The notes beneath the pieces are model-generated. The model saw only the letters and a program-made list of their open reading frames with translations. It was not told the DNA's origin and made no database searches. From NCBI RefSeq assembly GCF_051851475.1, contig NZ_JBPUSJ010000004.1, positions 372,001 through 436,000 on the forward strand: 64,000 nucleotides of DNA, read 5' to 3'. Shown in pieces: positions 44,126 through 55,200 of this stretch. The DNA comes from Carboxylicivirga taeanensis. Lineage in GTDB: Bacteria > Bacteroidota > Bacteroidia > Bacteroidales > Marinilabiliaceae. The stretch's first letter is position 1. Every line of letters begins with the position of its first letter. Made by a program: the position numbers and the translations under genes.

Positions 44126-44188
44126 CTAAAATGCTTCAAAGTTCATCAATAATTGACGCAGTTCGACGTAAAACTACTGAACTATTAT

Positions 44189-44196
44189 TAAATTTG
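44189..44196 (+). promoter_or_regulatory. -7 box for purL
   Basis: TAAATTTG matches TAnnTTTG, 36 bases before ATG 44233. It lies inside the longer open frame and so argues for the downstream start. Confidence 0.45.
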
Positions 44197-44232
44197 CACT
44201 TCAATAAAAAAATCAATTCAAAACATTCATTC

Positions 44233-47200
44233 ATGGTTCTGTTTTTTAAGGGAAACTCCAAGCAGATTATTGCAGTAGGAACGCAAGCCGAACTTTCAGC
44301 TGAAAACATCAGTAAATTAGAGTGGCTATTTAGCGGGGCAAAGCTTTCTGAAAGTAAAATTTTAGAAGGCTTTTTTGTTGGTCCACGTAAGGAAATGATT
44401 ACTCCATGGAGTACAAATGCTGTTGAAATAACTCAAAACATGGGGGTGGAAGGAATTACTCGTGTGGAAGAGTTTTTTGAAGTTGATTCTGAAGAAGCAG
44501 AATTTGATCCGATGCTTCAGGCAATGTATAAAGGTTTAAACCAAGCCATTTTTACTATCGATAAAGCTCCTGAGCCCATCTTACACATTGAAGACATCGC
44601 GGCTTATAATGTGCAGGAAGGTTTAGCGTTAAGCGAAGAGGAGATTGATTATCTGAATGGTTTAAGTAAGCGCCTGGGACGCCAACTGACCGACAGCGAA
44701 GTGTTTGGTTTTTCACAGGTAAACTCTGAGCACTGTCGCCACAAAATTTTTAATGGTGTATTTATTATTGATGGGGAGGAGAAGGAGAGTTCTTTATTCC
44801 AACTCATAAAGCGCACATCAAAAGAGCATCCTAACTTCATTGTATCTGCCTATAAAGATAACGTGGCGTTTATTGAAGGACCGAAAGCTATGCAGTTTGC
44901 TCCCGGAAGACAGGATACAGCTGATTTCTTTGAAACAAAAGATATAGATACCGTGCTTTCGTTGAAAGCCGAAACACATAACTTCCCGACAACCGTAGAG
45001 CCCTTTAACGGAGCTGCAACAGGTAGTGGAGGGGAGATTCGTGACCGTTTAGCAGGTGGACGCGGTTCCTTGCCTTTGGCAGGTACCGCTGTTTATATGA
45101 CTTCATATTCGCGATCAGAAGAGGGGCGTTCGTGGGAAAAAGACATACCCGCTCGTCCATGGCTGTATCAAACACCTGAAGAAATCCTGATTAAGGCATC
45201 TAACGGAGCTTCTGATTTTGGAAATAAGTTTGGGCAACCAATGATTTGTGGTTCAGTATTGACGTTTGAGCACTTCGAAAATCAAAAGAAATTTGCTTTC
45301 GACAAGGTCATCATGCTGGCCGGAGGTATTGGTTTTGGCCGCAAAGAGCACGCTTTAAAAAATGATCCTGAGAAAGGTGATAAAGTGGTGATATTAGGTG
45401 GTGACAATTATCGTATCGGAATGGGTGGAGGAGCAGTTTCATCTGTTGCTACCGGTGAATTCGATAACTCCATTGAATTGAATGCAGTTCAGCGCTCAAA
45501 TCCTGAAATGCAGAAACGTGCTATGAATGCCATTCGTGCATTGGCGGAATCGGATGATAACCCGATTGTTTCTATACATGACCACGGTGCAGGTGGACAC
45601 CTTAACTGTTTGTCGGAGCTGGTTGAAACCACAGGTGGTACTATTCATCTGGATAAACTGCCAGTTGGAGACCCAACCTTATCGGCTAAAGAAATTGCCG
45701 GTAACGAGTCGCAGGAGCGCATGGGCTTGGTGTTAAAGGATAAGGATATTGAGAATCTGAAAAATATTTCGGCCCGTGAACGTGCCCCTTTCTATGAGGT
45801 AGGTGAAACGACCGGAGATATGCACTTTAAGTTTGAAGATGATAAAGGCAATGCTCCAATTAACTGGAAATTAGCCGATATGTTCGGTAATCCGCCAAAG
45901 ACCATCATGAATGATGAAACGGCTGATGATAAATTCGAGGCGGTTGAATACGAAACAACGCAGGTTGAAAAATACATTAGCGATGTGCTTCAGTTGGAAG
46001 CTGTGGCCTGTAAAGATTGGTTAACCAATAAAGTGGACCGTTCGGTTACTGGTAAGGTGGCCAAGCAGCAGTGTGCCGGTGAATTGCAGTTGCCTTTAAA
46101 TAACCTGGGGGCCTGTGCCATCGATTATAAAGGCGAGAGAGGTATCGCTACCTCCATCGGTCATGCACCGGCAATTGGCTTAGTTGATCCGGCTGCGGGA
46201 GCTCTAGTATCAATTGCTGAGGCTCTAACAAACATTGTTTGGGCACCACTTACACATGGTTTAAAAGGGGTGTCGTTAAGTGCTAACTGGATGTGGCCTT
46301 GTAAAAATAAAGGTGAAGACAGCCGTTTGTATCGCGCTGTTGAGGCTGTTAGTGATTTCAGTGTTGATTTGGGAATCAACATTCCTACTGGTAAGGATTC
46401 GCTTTCGATGACGCAGAAGTACAAAGATGGTGATATGGTTTACAGCCCGGGTACTGTTATTATCTCAGGTGCTGGTGAAGTAAGCGATATCAAAAAAATT
46501 GTAGAACCGGTACTGGTTAAAGATACCGATACTCATATATTACACATTGACCTGTCATTCGATAGTCTGAAGTTGGGTGGTAGCTCGTTTGCTCAAGTAG
46601 TTAATAAACTGGGTGCCGAAGCTCCAACTGTGACCGATGCTGAATACTTTAAAGCTGGTTTCAACACCATTCAGGAGTTAATCAACAAAGGCTTGGTACT
46701 GGCCGGGCATGATATTTCGGCAGGAGGTTTAGTAACTGCTTTGCTGGAAATGAATTTTGCGAATACGTCGTTCGGTGCTAAAGTTAATTTGAACGATTAC
46801 GAAGAAAGGGATTTAGTTAAGTTATTATTCAGTGAAAATCCGGGTGTAGTTGTTCAGGTGAAAGATTTGGCTGCAGCGTCAGCTGTGCTTGAGGCGAATG
46901 GCGTTCAGTTCATGGAGCTTGGACAACCAATTGAGTCTCGTGAGCTGATTATCGAGAACCATGGTTCTACTCTGAATCTGGACATTGATAAGTACCGTGC
47001 CGACTGGTACAAGACCTCTTACCTATTGGACCGCAAGCAGAGCGGAGAGAAACTTGCTAAAGAGCGTTTCGATAATTATGCCAACCATGCGCTTGACTAT
47101 TCATTCCCAACCACATTTACGGGACAGTTAGAGCAGTGGAACCTGGCTTTGGATCGTAAAGAGCGCTCAGGTATTAAAGCGGCTATTATCCGTGAAAAAG

Positions 47201-47922
47201 GTGTGAATGGCGATCGGGAGATGGCTTACAGCATGTTCCTGGCAGGTATGGATGTGAAAGATGTCCATATGACTGATTTAATCGCCGGGCGCGAAACGCT
47301 TGAAGACGTGAACCTGATTGTATTTGTTGGAGGTTTCTCAAACAGCGATGTTCTGGGTTCTGCTAAAGGATGGGCAGGTGCCTTCCTGTATAATCCGCAA
47401 GCTAAGAAGGCCCTCGATAATTTCTATGCTCGACCTGATACGCTTAGTCTGGGTGTTTGTAACGGGTGTCAGCTGATGGTAGAGTTAGGGCTTGTATATC
47501 CCGAACACGAAGAGAAGCCTAAAATGCTGCACAATGAATCGCATAAGTTTGAGTCTATCTTCCTTAATATGGAGATTGCGCAAAACGATTCTGTAATGCT
47601 AAGTTCGTTATCTGGCAGCAAGCTGGGAGTTTGGGTGGCTCACGGTGAAGGTAAATACCAATTGCCATATGCAGAGGATAAGTACAACATTGTGGGTAAG
47701 TACGCTTACGAAACATATCCCGCCAATCCAAATGGTAGTGACTACAACACAGCTGCTATTTGCTCTGATGATGGTCGTCATCTGGCCATGATGCCACACA
47801 TGGAGCGAGCGGTTTTCCCATGGCAGTGGGCTTATTATCCTGCTGACAGAAAAACGGATCAGGTATCTCCATGGATCGAGGCATTTGTTAATGCCCGTAA
47901 GTGGATCGAGTCTCATAAATAA
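44233..47922 (+). CDS. purL: phosphoribosylformylglycinamidine synthase (large PurL)
   Basis: This 1229-residue, single-chain PurL converts FGAR, ATP and glutamine to FGAM, step four of purine synthesis. The N-terminal PurS-like region, linker, two ATP-binding AIRS-like halves (NSEHCRHKIF, ETHNFPTTVEPFNGAATGSGGEIRD) and the C-terminal class I glutamine amidotransferase with Cys1076 (LGVCNGCQLM) are in order. ATG 44233 gives the MVLFFKG N-terminus usual for Bacteroidetes; a longer frame back to 44131 crosses a promoter box. No other pur genes are adjacent. Length is normal. Confidence 0.96.
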   Translation: MVLFFKGNSKQIIAVGTQAELSAENISKLEWLFSGAKLSESKILEGFFVGPRKEMITPWSTNAVEITQNMGVEGITRVEEFFEVDSEEAEFDPMLQAMYKGLNQAIFTIDKAPEPILHIEDIAAYNVQEGLALSEEEIDYLNGLSKRLGRQLTDSEVFGFSQVNSEHCRHKIFNGVFIIDGEEKESSLFQLIKRTSKEHPNFIVSAYKDNVAFIEGPKAMQFAPGRQDTADFFETKDIDTVLSLKAETHNFPTTVEPFNGAATGSGGEIRDRLAGGRGSLPLAGTAVYMTSYSRSEEGRSWEKDIPARPWLYQTPEEILIKASNGASDFGNKFGQPMICGSVLTFEHFENQKKFAFDKVIMLAGGIGFGRKEHALKNDPEKGDKVVILGGDNYRIGMGGGAVSSVATGEFDNSIELNAVQRSNPEMQKRAMNAIRALAESDDNPIVSIHDHGAGGHLNCLSELVETTGGTIHLDKLPVGDPTLSAKEIAGNESQERMGLVLKDKDIENLKNISARERAPFYEVGETTGDMHFKFEDDKGNAPINWKLADMFGNPPKTIMNDETADDKFEAVEYETTQVEKYISDVLQLEAVACKDWLTNKVDRSVTGKVAKQQCAGELQLPLNNLGACAIDYKGERGIATSIGHAPAIGLVDPAAGALVSIAEALTNIVWAPLTHGLKGVSLSANWMWPCKNKGEDSRLYRAVEAVSDFSVDLGINIPTGKDSLSMTQKYKDGDMVYSPGTVIISGAGEVSDIKKIVEPVLVKDTDTHILHIDLSFDSLKLGGSSFAQVVNKLGAEAPTVTDAEYFKAGFNTIQELINKGLVLAGHDISAGGLVTALLEMNFANTSFGAKVNLNDYEERDLVKLLFSENPGVVVQVKDLAAASAVLEANGVQFMELGQPIESRELIIENHGSTLNLDIDKYRADWYKTSYLLDRKQSGEKLAKERFDNYANHALDYSFPTTFTGQLEQWNLALDRKERSGIKAAIIREKGVNGDREMAYSMFLAGMDVKDVHMTDLIAGRETLEDVNLIVFVGGFSNSDVLGSAKGWAGAFLYNPQAKKALDNFYARPDTLSLGVCNGCQLMVELGLVYPEHEEKPKMLHNESHKFESIFLNMEIAQNDSVMLSSLSGSKLGVWVAHGEGKYQLPYAEDKYNIVGKYAYETYPANPNGSDYNTAAICSDDGRHLAMMPHMERAVFPWQWAYYPADRKTDQVSPWIEAFVNARKWIESHK

Positions 47923-47952
47923 AAGCCAGAATTACTGGTATTAGATATCAAG

Positions 47953-47987
47953 ACCTAACAGGTGTTCTCATCTGTTAGGTTTTTTTA
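47953..47987 (+). terminator. rho-independent terminator of purL
   Basis: A perfect 9-bp stem (ACCTAACAG / CTGTTAGGT) is followed by eight T. Confidence 0.9.
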
Positions 47988-48160
47988 TGACTGTTTTTTG
48001 GGGTTAACCCGGTTAAAATCTCAGCAATTACCTGCTTCCTGGCTGAGGAGTTACATTTTCTGAGATGATAAATTCAGTGTTAATGGCAGTGATTCAGTGA
48101 TATATCATTATGCTGCTAAATTATCGTAATTTTCATTGCTCACTTTTGCGTTTCTGTTAG

Positions 48161-48168
48161 TACTTTTG
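48161..48168 (+). promoter_or_regulatory. -7 box for the SNF2 gene
   Basis: TACTTTTG is identical to the rpoD box, with TTG at 48136-48138 (22-base spacer). It lies 33 bases before the ATG. Confidence 0.5.
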
Positions 48169-48200
48169 CGGATTAGCACTTTTCAAATTGAAAGAGGATT

Positions 48201-51200
48201 ATGGCGGAAAGCGTGAGAGACTACATCAGTGATGCAATAGAATTTTATACATCGAACGATATCAGCAGTGCTGGTACAAGCCTTTATAAAGAAGGTAAAG
48301 TATCATTACAGCTCTATCAAAAAGCCTTAGATAACTGGATTTTTTCGGTCAAGGATACTAAAATGCACAAAGTGCAGATACGTAACCTGAACGATCGGCA
48401 AATAGAGACGATGTGTAACTGCTCATATATAGGCGGGCGATTTTGTGTTCATACAATCGCAGCTCTGTTATTTATTGCCGATATAGACGGAAATATTCAG
48501 ATGGGGTTCGAAAAACGCAATGAGCAATCAAGTCAGCGAGCCGTATCCGGGCGTTCGGTATTGGGCTTTGAGTTGCCCTCTTACGAGCGTATTACCGAAT
48601 CTTTTGTAAAAGATAATACTACGTATTCGGTGTTAAGTGCGGTTTCGTACAGTTACCAGGTAAGCTATATCTCTGAACTGATTGTACGCGACAATAAATT
48701 GATTGTGCAGCTCGATCAAAACTTTAAAAAGCACGTCCGCCTTGTTTTTAGTCATATTGATGATAAGGTCTATGTTTCGCCCGAAGAAAAAACAAACCTG
48801 CAGTCATTAACCGAACCCGAGGTTATTTGCTTGCTTAAGTTTGCCCGTTCGGCCAGCCCTGACATTTTAAAGCGAGTATTTAAAAATAGTCTTGAAGGGC
48901 TGAAAACAGAAGCTCTTCAGAAACATGGTATAGTCGGGGATGATTTTGACACGTATTTTACCATTGGTTTTGATGAGAAAAAGGGCTTAGTGGCCAAGCA
49001 AACCGATTTTGCCAAAGGATTAGTGCCAATTGAGCATATTGAGCAAAACGTGGTCGAGCAAATTCTGCATGAGATCGATGTTGAAACTTTTCACTTAGAT
49101 ACGCACGATGAGGTTCAAAAGCAAGAACGAGAATTAGGCTTTGTTCTGGAATTGCGCACTACCAAAACTTACTTTAGTGATAATTATCTGATTGAGCTAA
49201 CGCCTATAATTGGTAAGCCAAATAAAAAGCGGGATGCATTAAGTTCGCATATTACTGAATACGACGGCATGCACGAAGAGTATATGCTAACAATTAGTGA
49301 GCGACAGAAAGAACTGTTGGAACTGATTGATGAGTGTAATTCTGCCATTAAGTCTTCCGATTTATTTTTGGTGCATAAGCGAATAATGGAACTGCTCGCG
49401 CAAGAAAAGCATGTGTATGTCAACGGCTCAAACAATTACAAACTGCGTAAAGCCGATTTGGAGCCCATTGTAATCGCCGGCACTCCAATCGATGGATTTT
49501 ACGAGGTGAAGGAAGATGACACCTTTGTGTACTTGAATCCGAAGCTAAGGATAGGGGAGAAGGTATTGGCGATTGACGCTATTGATTACGAGCAATCGGG
49601 GCAGTTTATCTATGTGATTGATGGGGCCTACTATGTAACAAAGGATTACCGTGTGGCTAAGCTTATAGTGGAGCATAAGGAGCCTATTAAGATGATCAAG
49701 ACTCATAAAGACATCTTTTTCGAGCAAGTCATCAAGCCCTTAGCAAACAGCTTCGACATGGTGTTTGATAAGGGAATTTTTGCCCTCGAAACAGCAGAGC
49801 TTGATTTTAAGAAGAAGCAAGTCTTTCTTTCCGAGCGGGAACAGCATCTGATTATAACTCCCCAGGTAGAGTACCATCACGGAGTTTCAGTGAAGCTTAC
49901 TACCAATGGCAATATTTTGGTGGAAGAGGATGATAAAGTGATTCAGTATAAGCGCAACTTTGAGCTTGAAGATGATTTTGCTGAGCAGTTGGCACAGCTA
50001 CATCCAAAATTTGAAGCTCAAAAGAGTAATCGGGTATTTCATTTACACTACAACGAGTTTAGTCACGATATGTGGTTTTACCGCTTTTTTGATGCCCTGC
50101 AGCATAACAATGTGGAGGTGTATGGCTTAAAAGAGCTCAAGAGTTTCAAGTATTCGCCGCATAAAGGCAAAATATCAACCTCAATCAGCTCCGGACACGA
50201 CTGGTTTGATATTCAAATCAATGTTAGCTTTGGGGATAATGTAGTGAGCCTGAAAGATATCCGTAAAGCGGTGATGAACAAGCAACGGTTCATCCAGTTA
50301 GCAGATGGTTCCGTTGGTGTGTTGCCTTCAGAGTGGTTCCATAAATTTGAAAAATACTTTAGGCATGGCGAAGTTAATGGCGAGCATCTATCTGTTTCTA
50401 AACTACGTTTTTCTATCATCGATGAACTGTTTGAAAATATAGAAGATGCGGCCGTATTGGAAGAGCTGGCTGAAAAACGTCGCCGCCTGGCCGCCTTTAC
50501 ACAGATAGAGGATACCGAAGTGCCGGCCTCCATTAGTGCTGAGTTACGCCACTATCAGAAAGAAGGTGTTAACTGGCTTAACTTCCTGCATGAAATGAGC
50601 TGGGGTGGTATTTTGGCCGATGATATGGGATTGGGTAAAACATTGCAGGTACTTACATTTTTGCAGCAAGTGGTGGATAGGGACGCAACTACGAATCTAA
50701 TTATTGTGCCAACCACACTGCTGTTCAACTGGGAAAATGAAATCAATAAGTTTGCACCCGAACTGAAAGCCTATTACCACTATGGTGTCGATAGGGTGAA
50801 TGACACCAGCCTCTTTGATGATTACGATATTGTTTTTACCAGTTACGGTATTTTGTTGCGTGACATTGAGTTATTAAGGGATTATCAATTCAATTATATC
50901 GTACTGGATGAGTCGCAGGCAATTAAAAATCCGGCATCTCGTCGCTTTAAAGCGGCTTCCTTGTTAAAGGCTAAAGGACGATTGGCTTTAACCGGTACAC
51001 CAATCGAAAACAGCACTTTTGATCTGTATGCGCAAATGAGTTTTGTTAATCGTGGTTTTCTGGGGTCTGTGTCGTCTTTTAAAGACGGTTTTGCCAGCGC
51101 CATAGATAAAGATGGTGATGAGTTGGTAGGCAATGAGCTGCAACGCTTAATCAATCCGTTTGTATTAAGGCGGACAAAGGAAAAAGTGGCCTCTGAACTT

Positions 51201-51929
51201 CCACCTAAAACCGAGGATGTTATTTTTTGTGAGATGGATACGGCTCAACGAAAGGTGTATGAAGCTTACAGAAATCAGTTTAGAGATCAGTTGATTGGTA
51301 AGGTCGAAGATGAAGGCATTGGTAAAAGTAAACTTATGGTACTGGAGGCCTTAACTCGTTTGCGTCAGATCTGTGATTCGCCCCTGCTGATTAAAAACAG
51401 TCAGTACGATGTGAGCGAATCAGTTAAAATAAAGGAAATTGTTCAACATATCACCGACAAAACAGCCAACCATAAAATTCTGATTTTTTCGCAGTTTGTT
51501 AAAATGTTGGCCTTAATAAAGGATGAGCTGAATCGGCGAAGTATCGACTTTGAATACCTTGATGGTAAAAGCTCAACCAAACAGCGCGAACAATCCGTAA
51601 ATAATTTCCAGACCAATGATGATCTTCGGGTATTTCTTATTAGCCTGAAGGCCGGAGGAACGGGTCTTAACCTTACTGCTGCTGATTATGTGTATATTGT
51701 GGATCCATGGTGGAATCCGGCAGTTGAGAATCAGGCTATCGATCGCTGCTATCGTATAGGGCAGGATAAGAAAGTGTTTGCTTATCGGATGATTTGCCGG
51801 GACACAGTAGAAGAAAAAATCCTGAAACTGCAACAACGTAAAAAGAAGGTGGCTGGTGATATTATTCAAACGGATGAGAGCATTATGAAAAACCTTTCCA
51901 TTGATGATATTAAGGATCTATTAGGATAA
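48201..51929 (+). CDS. SWIM-domain SNF2/RapA-type helicase
   Basis: This 1242-residue DNA translocase has an N-terminal SWIM zinc finger (Cys72, Cys74, Cys82, His84 in CxCx7CxH), a long variable region, and a C-terminal SNF2 ATPase. Walker A is DDMGLGKT (807-814), the Walker B box is DESQ (903-906), motif III is LTGTPIENS, and the helicase C domain ends with GGTGLNLTAADYVYIVDPWWNPA and the QAIDRCYRIGQ arginine finger. This is the bacterial SWIM-SNF2 layout (HelZ-like), of poorly known function, proposed to remodel DNA-bound proteins or RNA polymerase. It is monocistronic. No restriction or defence gene is adjacent. Confidence 0.93.
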   Translation: MAESVRDYISDAIEFYTSNDISSAGTSLYKEGKVSLQLYQKALDNWIFSVKDTKMHKVQIRNLNDRQIETMCNCSYIGGRFCVHTIAALLFIADIDGNIQMGFEKRNEQSSQRAVSGRSVLGFELPSYERITESFVKDNTTYSVLSAVSYSYQVSYISELIVRDNKLIVQLDQNFKKHVRLVFSHIDDKVYVSPEEKTNLQSLTEPEVICLLKFARSASPDILKRVFKNSLEGLKTEALQKHGIVGDDFDTYFTIGFDEKKGLVAKQTDFAKGLVPIEHIEQNVVEQILHEIDVETFHLDTHDEVQKQERELGFVLELRTTKTYFSDNYLIELTPIIGKPNKKRDALSSHITEYDGMHEEYMLTISERQKELLELIDECNSAIKSSDLFLVHKRIMELLAQEKHVYVNGSNNYKLRKADLEPIVIAGTPIDGFYEVKEDDTFVYLNPKLRIGEKVLAIDAIDYEQSGQFIYVIDGAYYVTKDYRVAKLIVEHKEPIKMIKTHKDIFFEQVIKPLANSFDMVFDKGIFALETAELDFKKKQVFLSEREQHLIITPQVEYHHGVSVKLTTNGNILVEEDDKVIQYKRNFELEDDFAEQLAQLHPKFEAQKSNRVFHLHYNEFSHDMWFYRFFDALQHNNVEVYGLKELKSFKYSPHKGKISTSISSGHDWFDIQINVSFGDNVVSLKDIRKAVMNKQRFIQLADGSVGVLPSEWFHKFEKYFRHGEVNGEHLSVSKLRFSIIDELFENIEDAAVLEELAEKRRRLAAFTQIEDTEVPASISAELRHYQKEGVNWLNFLHEMSWGGILADDMGLGKTLQVLTFLQQVVDRDATTNLIIVPTTLLFNWENEINKFAPELKAYYHYGVDRVNDTSLFDDYDIVFTSYGILLRDIELLRDYQFNYIVLDESQAIKNPASRRFKAASLLKAKGRLALTGTPIENSTFDLYAQMSFVNRGFLGSVSSFKDGFASAIDKDGDELVGNELQRLINPFVLRRTKEKVASELPPKTEDVIFCEMDTAQRKVYEAYRNQFRDQLIGKVEDEGIGKSKLMVLEALTRLRQICDSPLLIKNSQYDVSESVKIKEIVQHITDKTANHKILIFSQFVKMLALIKDELNRRSIDFEYLDGKSSTKQREQSVNNFQTNDDLRVFLISLKAGGTGLNLTAADYVYIVDPWWNPAVENQAIDRCYRIGQDKKVFAYRMICRDTVEEKILKLQQRKKKVAGDIIQTDESIMKNLSIDDIKDLLG

Positions 51930-51957
51930 GGTAGCACACTCTCTTTGAACCATATTG

Positions 51958-51990
51958 AAGGCTGTTGGGAAACGACAGCCTTTTCTCTTT
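51958..51990 (+). terminator. terminator of the SNF2 gene
   Basis: The stem AAGGCTGT / ACAGCCTT is followed by TTTTCTCTTTTC. Confidence 0.75.
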
Positions 51991-52203
51991 TCTGGCAAGT
52001 TTCAGGCAAGAATAACAAAACGTGCAACAGGAGGTTTGTCTCGAAGCACATCATGGCAGCTTTATCACTGAGATGGACATTGATAGTTGGCGCTGTTTTT
52101 TATAGCCGCTAACGCGCATAAGCATGCCCTTAGCCGCGGGTGTGTAAGGACATTGCTGCAGCAGCGTTCTAAAAAGTTCCCGAACGCTCTTGCTTAACTC
52201 TTT

Positions 52204-55200
52204 TTAGCTCCATCTTTGATGTGCCTGCTTATATTGACCCGGCGACATGTTAAACTCTTTTTTAAAGCTTTTGATAAAGTATGAGCTGCTGTTAAACCCT
52301 ACTTTATAGGCAATTTCGCTTATCTGATCATCGGTACTAATAAGTTTAGCGGCTGCCTCCTTCAGTCGTATGGTCCGAATAAAGTCTGTTGTTGATTTTC
52401 CGGTGAGTGCTTTAATTTTTCGATGCAAGTTGCTTCGACTCATGGCTAATTCACTCCCCAGCTCTTCAACTCCAAAAGTTTCATCTTCCATGTTTGTTTT
52501 AACGATATCCAGTGCTTTGGTGATGAACGTTTCATCCACAGCAGTGCTTGTTACATCGGCAGGCAAAATAAGTGCATTGCCGGTGAAAACCTCTTTCAGT
52601 TTTTCCCTGTTCTTAAGCAGGTTATCGATATAGGCCTTGAGTACATCCGGATTAAAGGGTTTGGGCACATAGGCATCAGCACCTATGCTCAGTCCTTCAA
52701 TTTTGTTTTCAACCGAGGTTTTGGCAGTCAGCATAATTACTGGAATATGACTGGTTTGTAACTTGGTTTTAATTTGCTTACACAGTTCAATGCCATCCAT
52801 TACCGGCATCATTACATCCGATATTACCAAATCGAAAGAACGTCGTTTCAGAAGTTTTAAAGCCTGTTCACCATCACTTGCACTGTGCACCTGATAGTGA
52901 TGTTTCAGCACGGAGCTTAAAAACTCAACCACCTGCGGATTATCATCCACAACTAAAAGTTTGTAATTATGCTGTTTGGCAGCATGATCAGTCTGTTCTG
53001 TGGCAGGGGTTTGTGTTTCGCTGTGTTCAGTAAATATTTCTGTATATTCAGAGTTGGCGTGCTGATTGACTTTATTAACCACCGGCAAGCATACTGTAAA
53101 TGTTGTTCCCTGGCCTTTGGCTGATTCCACAGTAATTTGGCCCCCGTGAAGTTCTACCAGTGACTTGGTTAATGCCAATCCAATACCTGTGCCTGTAATG
53201 TGCTTATTACCATGGCTAAAGCGTTTGTACTGTTTGAAAACATCAGCTGGGTTATCGCTATCAATTCCAGCCCCATCATCACTTACTTTTATAAGGAGTT
53301 GCTGCTTCTCAATAACAGCATCATCTGTAAGTTCTAGGATGAGCTGGATGCTGCCCTGCTCTTTCCCATATTTAAATGCATTGGATAACAGGTTATATAC
53401 TACTTTTTCAATAATGTCCTCATCAAATTGTATCTGCAAGTGGTCGATATTACTCTCAATCTTGAAATTCATATTGCGCTCGAGGGCCAGATAGCGGAAT
53501 GATTCGCCATACTCCTTAATACACGCAACAATGTCGCCACTTGAAATATTTAGCTCCATGGAACCCGTTTCAACCTTTCTAAAATCCATCACCTGGTTGA
53601 CAAGGCGCAGAAGAAGGTTTGTGTTTTTGTGAGCAATACTAAAAAGTTTTTCGTCGTCGCTGTTGAGCGAAAGTTTCTTTTTCAGGGTTACTAATGGCCC
53701 TGCTATTAAGGTTAATGGGGTTCTGAATTCATGAGAAATATTTGTGAAAAACTGAAGACGCATTTGATTCAGTTCTTTTATTTTTTCACGTTCCATGATT
53801 TCAAACTCTAACTTTCGTCTTAAATCAATCCATAATACGGTGTATCGGATATAGGCATACATAATGGCTCCAATAATAATAAAGTAGGCCATATACGCGT
53901 ACCAGCGCTTCCACCAAGGAGCTAATACTTTTATTTTAAGTTGAGTTTCGGAATTACTCCAAACTCCATCATTATTCGCGGCTTTAACTTTAAACACATA
54001 CTCGCCAGGCTTTAAATTGTTATATTTTACCAAGCGCTCAGAGGAGGCTTTGCTCCACTCTTCTGAAGAGTTTTCCAGCATATAGCTGTATGAGTTTTTT
54101 TCAGAGATAAAGTAGTTAATGGCCACAAACTCAATCCCAATGTTTGCTTGACGGTGATTTAGCACTATTTCTTTGGTGTCGGCTATGTTTTGCTCTAGAG
54201 GGCTGTTAGTATCGCCAGCTTTAACAGGACTGTTGTTTATTAATAAATCTGAAAGCAGAACCTTTGGAACGTTATTATTGACTTTGATTACATTGGGGTT
54301 GAAAACATTCAAGCCTTTAACGCCTCCAACCATCAGTTTGTCAAACGATGTATAGAGCAACTTATTAAATGTGCTGCCAAGCAAGCCGTCTCTGGTATCG
54401 TAGTTTTGAAAGCGTCCCGTTTTCTGGTCGTAATTAGCCAGCCCACCATGGGTGGCAAACCATAACTTTCCATCTTCCAGCTCTAAAATATCATAAACTT
54501 GTTCCTGTGCCAAGCCATCGCTTATCGTGAGGTTAACAATTTCTCCATTTTCCGGATTTAATTTGAAGATACCACCACCATTGGACCCTATCCACATCTG
54601 GCCATCTTTTCCCTCTTTAATACAGAGGATGGCATTTTTCCCAACACCACTATCATTGATGCGGTCAAACAGGTAGCGGATGTATTTCTTTTCATCACTT
54701 AGCCACACGTAAATTCCGTTACTGGTGCCAATCCACAGGTTTTTTTGAGAATCGACGAACAGACTGAGAATATAGTCGTTCATTACACTATTCAATTCAG
54801 GATAAATATCAGAAAGGTGTGTGTATTTTTTATCCCTGGTGTCGAATTCGTAAAGGCCATTCCCCAGAGTGCCCACCCATAGCTTTTGACTTTTTTGCTG
54901 CGCAATGGACCACACAGAAATTGACACGGCTTCACTATTAAGTATATTATTTGGGTTATAAGTGATCAGCTCGTTTGTTGTTTCGTTGAGCAACGCCAAG
55001 CCTGTTCCATAGGTGCCTAACCAAATATTGTGGTCTTCATCTTCAAATATCCGCTTTATAACATTACTTTTTAGGTTGGATGGGAGTTGATTGAAACTCT
55101 TAAATGTTTCATTTTTAACATCAAAAAGGTTTAGTCCGCCACCATCTGTACCTACCCATATTCGCTCTTTGGAATCCTGTAAGAGTGAAAGTATGGCGTT

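Noticed and set aside
48201..51929. Phage-defence system around the SNF2 helicase
   Set aside because: Neighbours are purL and an HTCS; no nuclease, methylase or integrase is present.
51991..52203. Degenerate mobile element between the SNF2 and HTCS genes
   Set aside because: The stretch has small hairpins (for example 52164-52187) but no transposase fragment, target duplication or paired ends.
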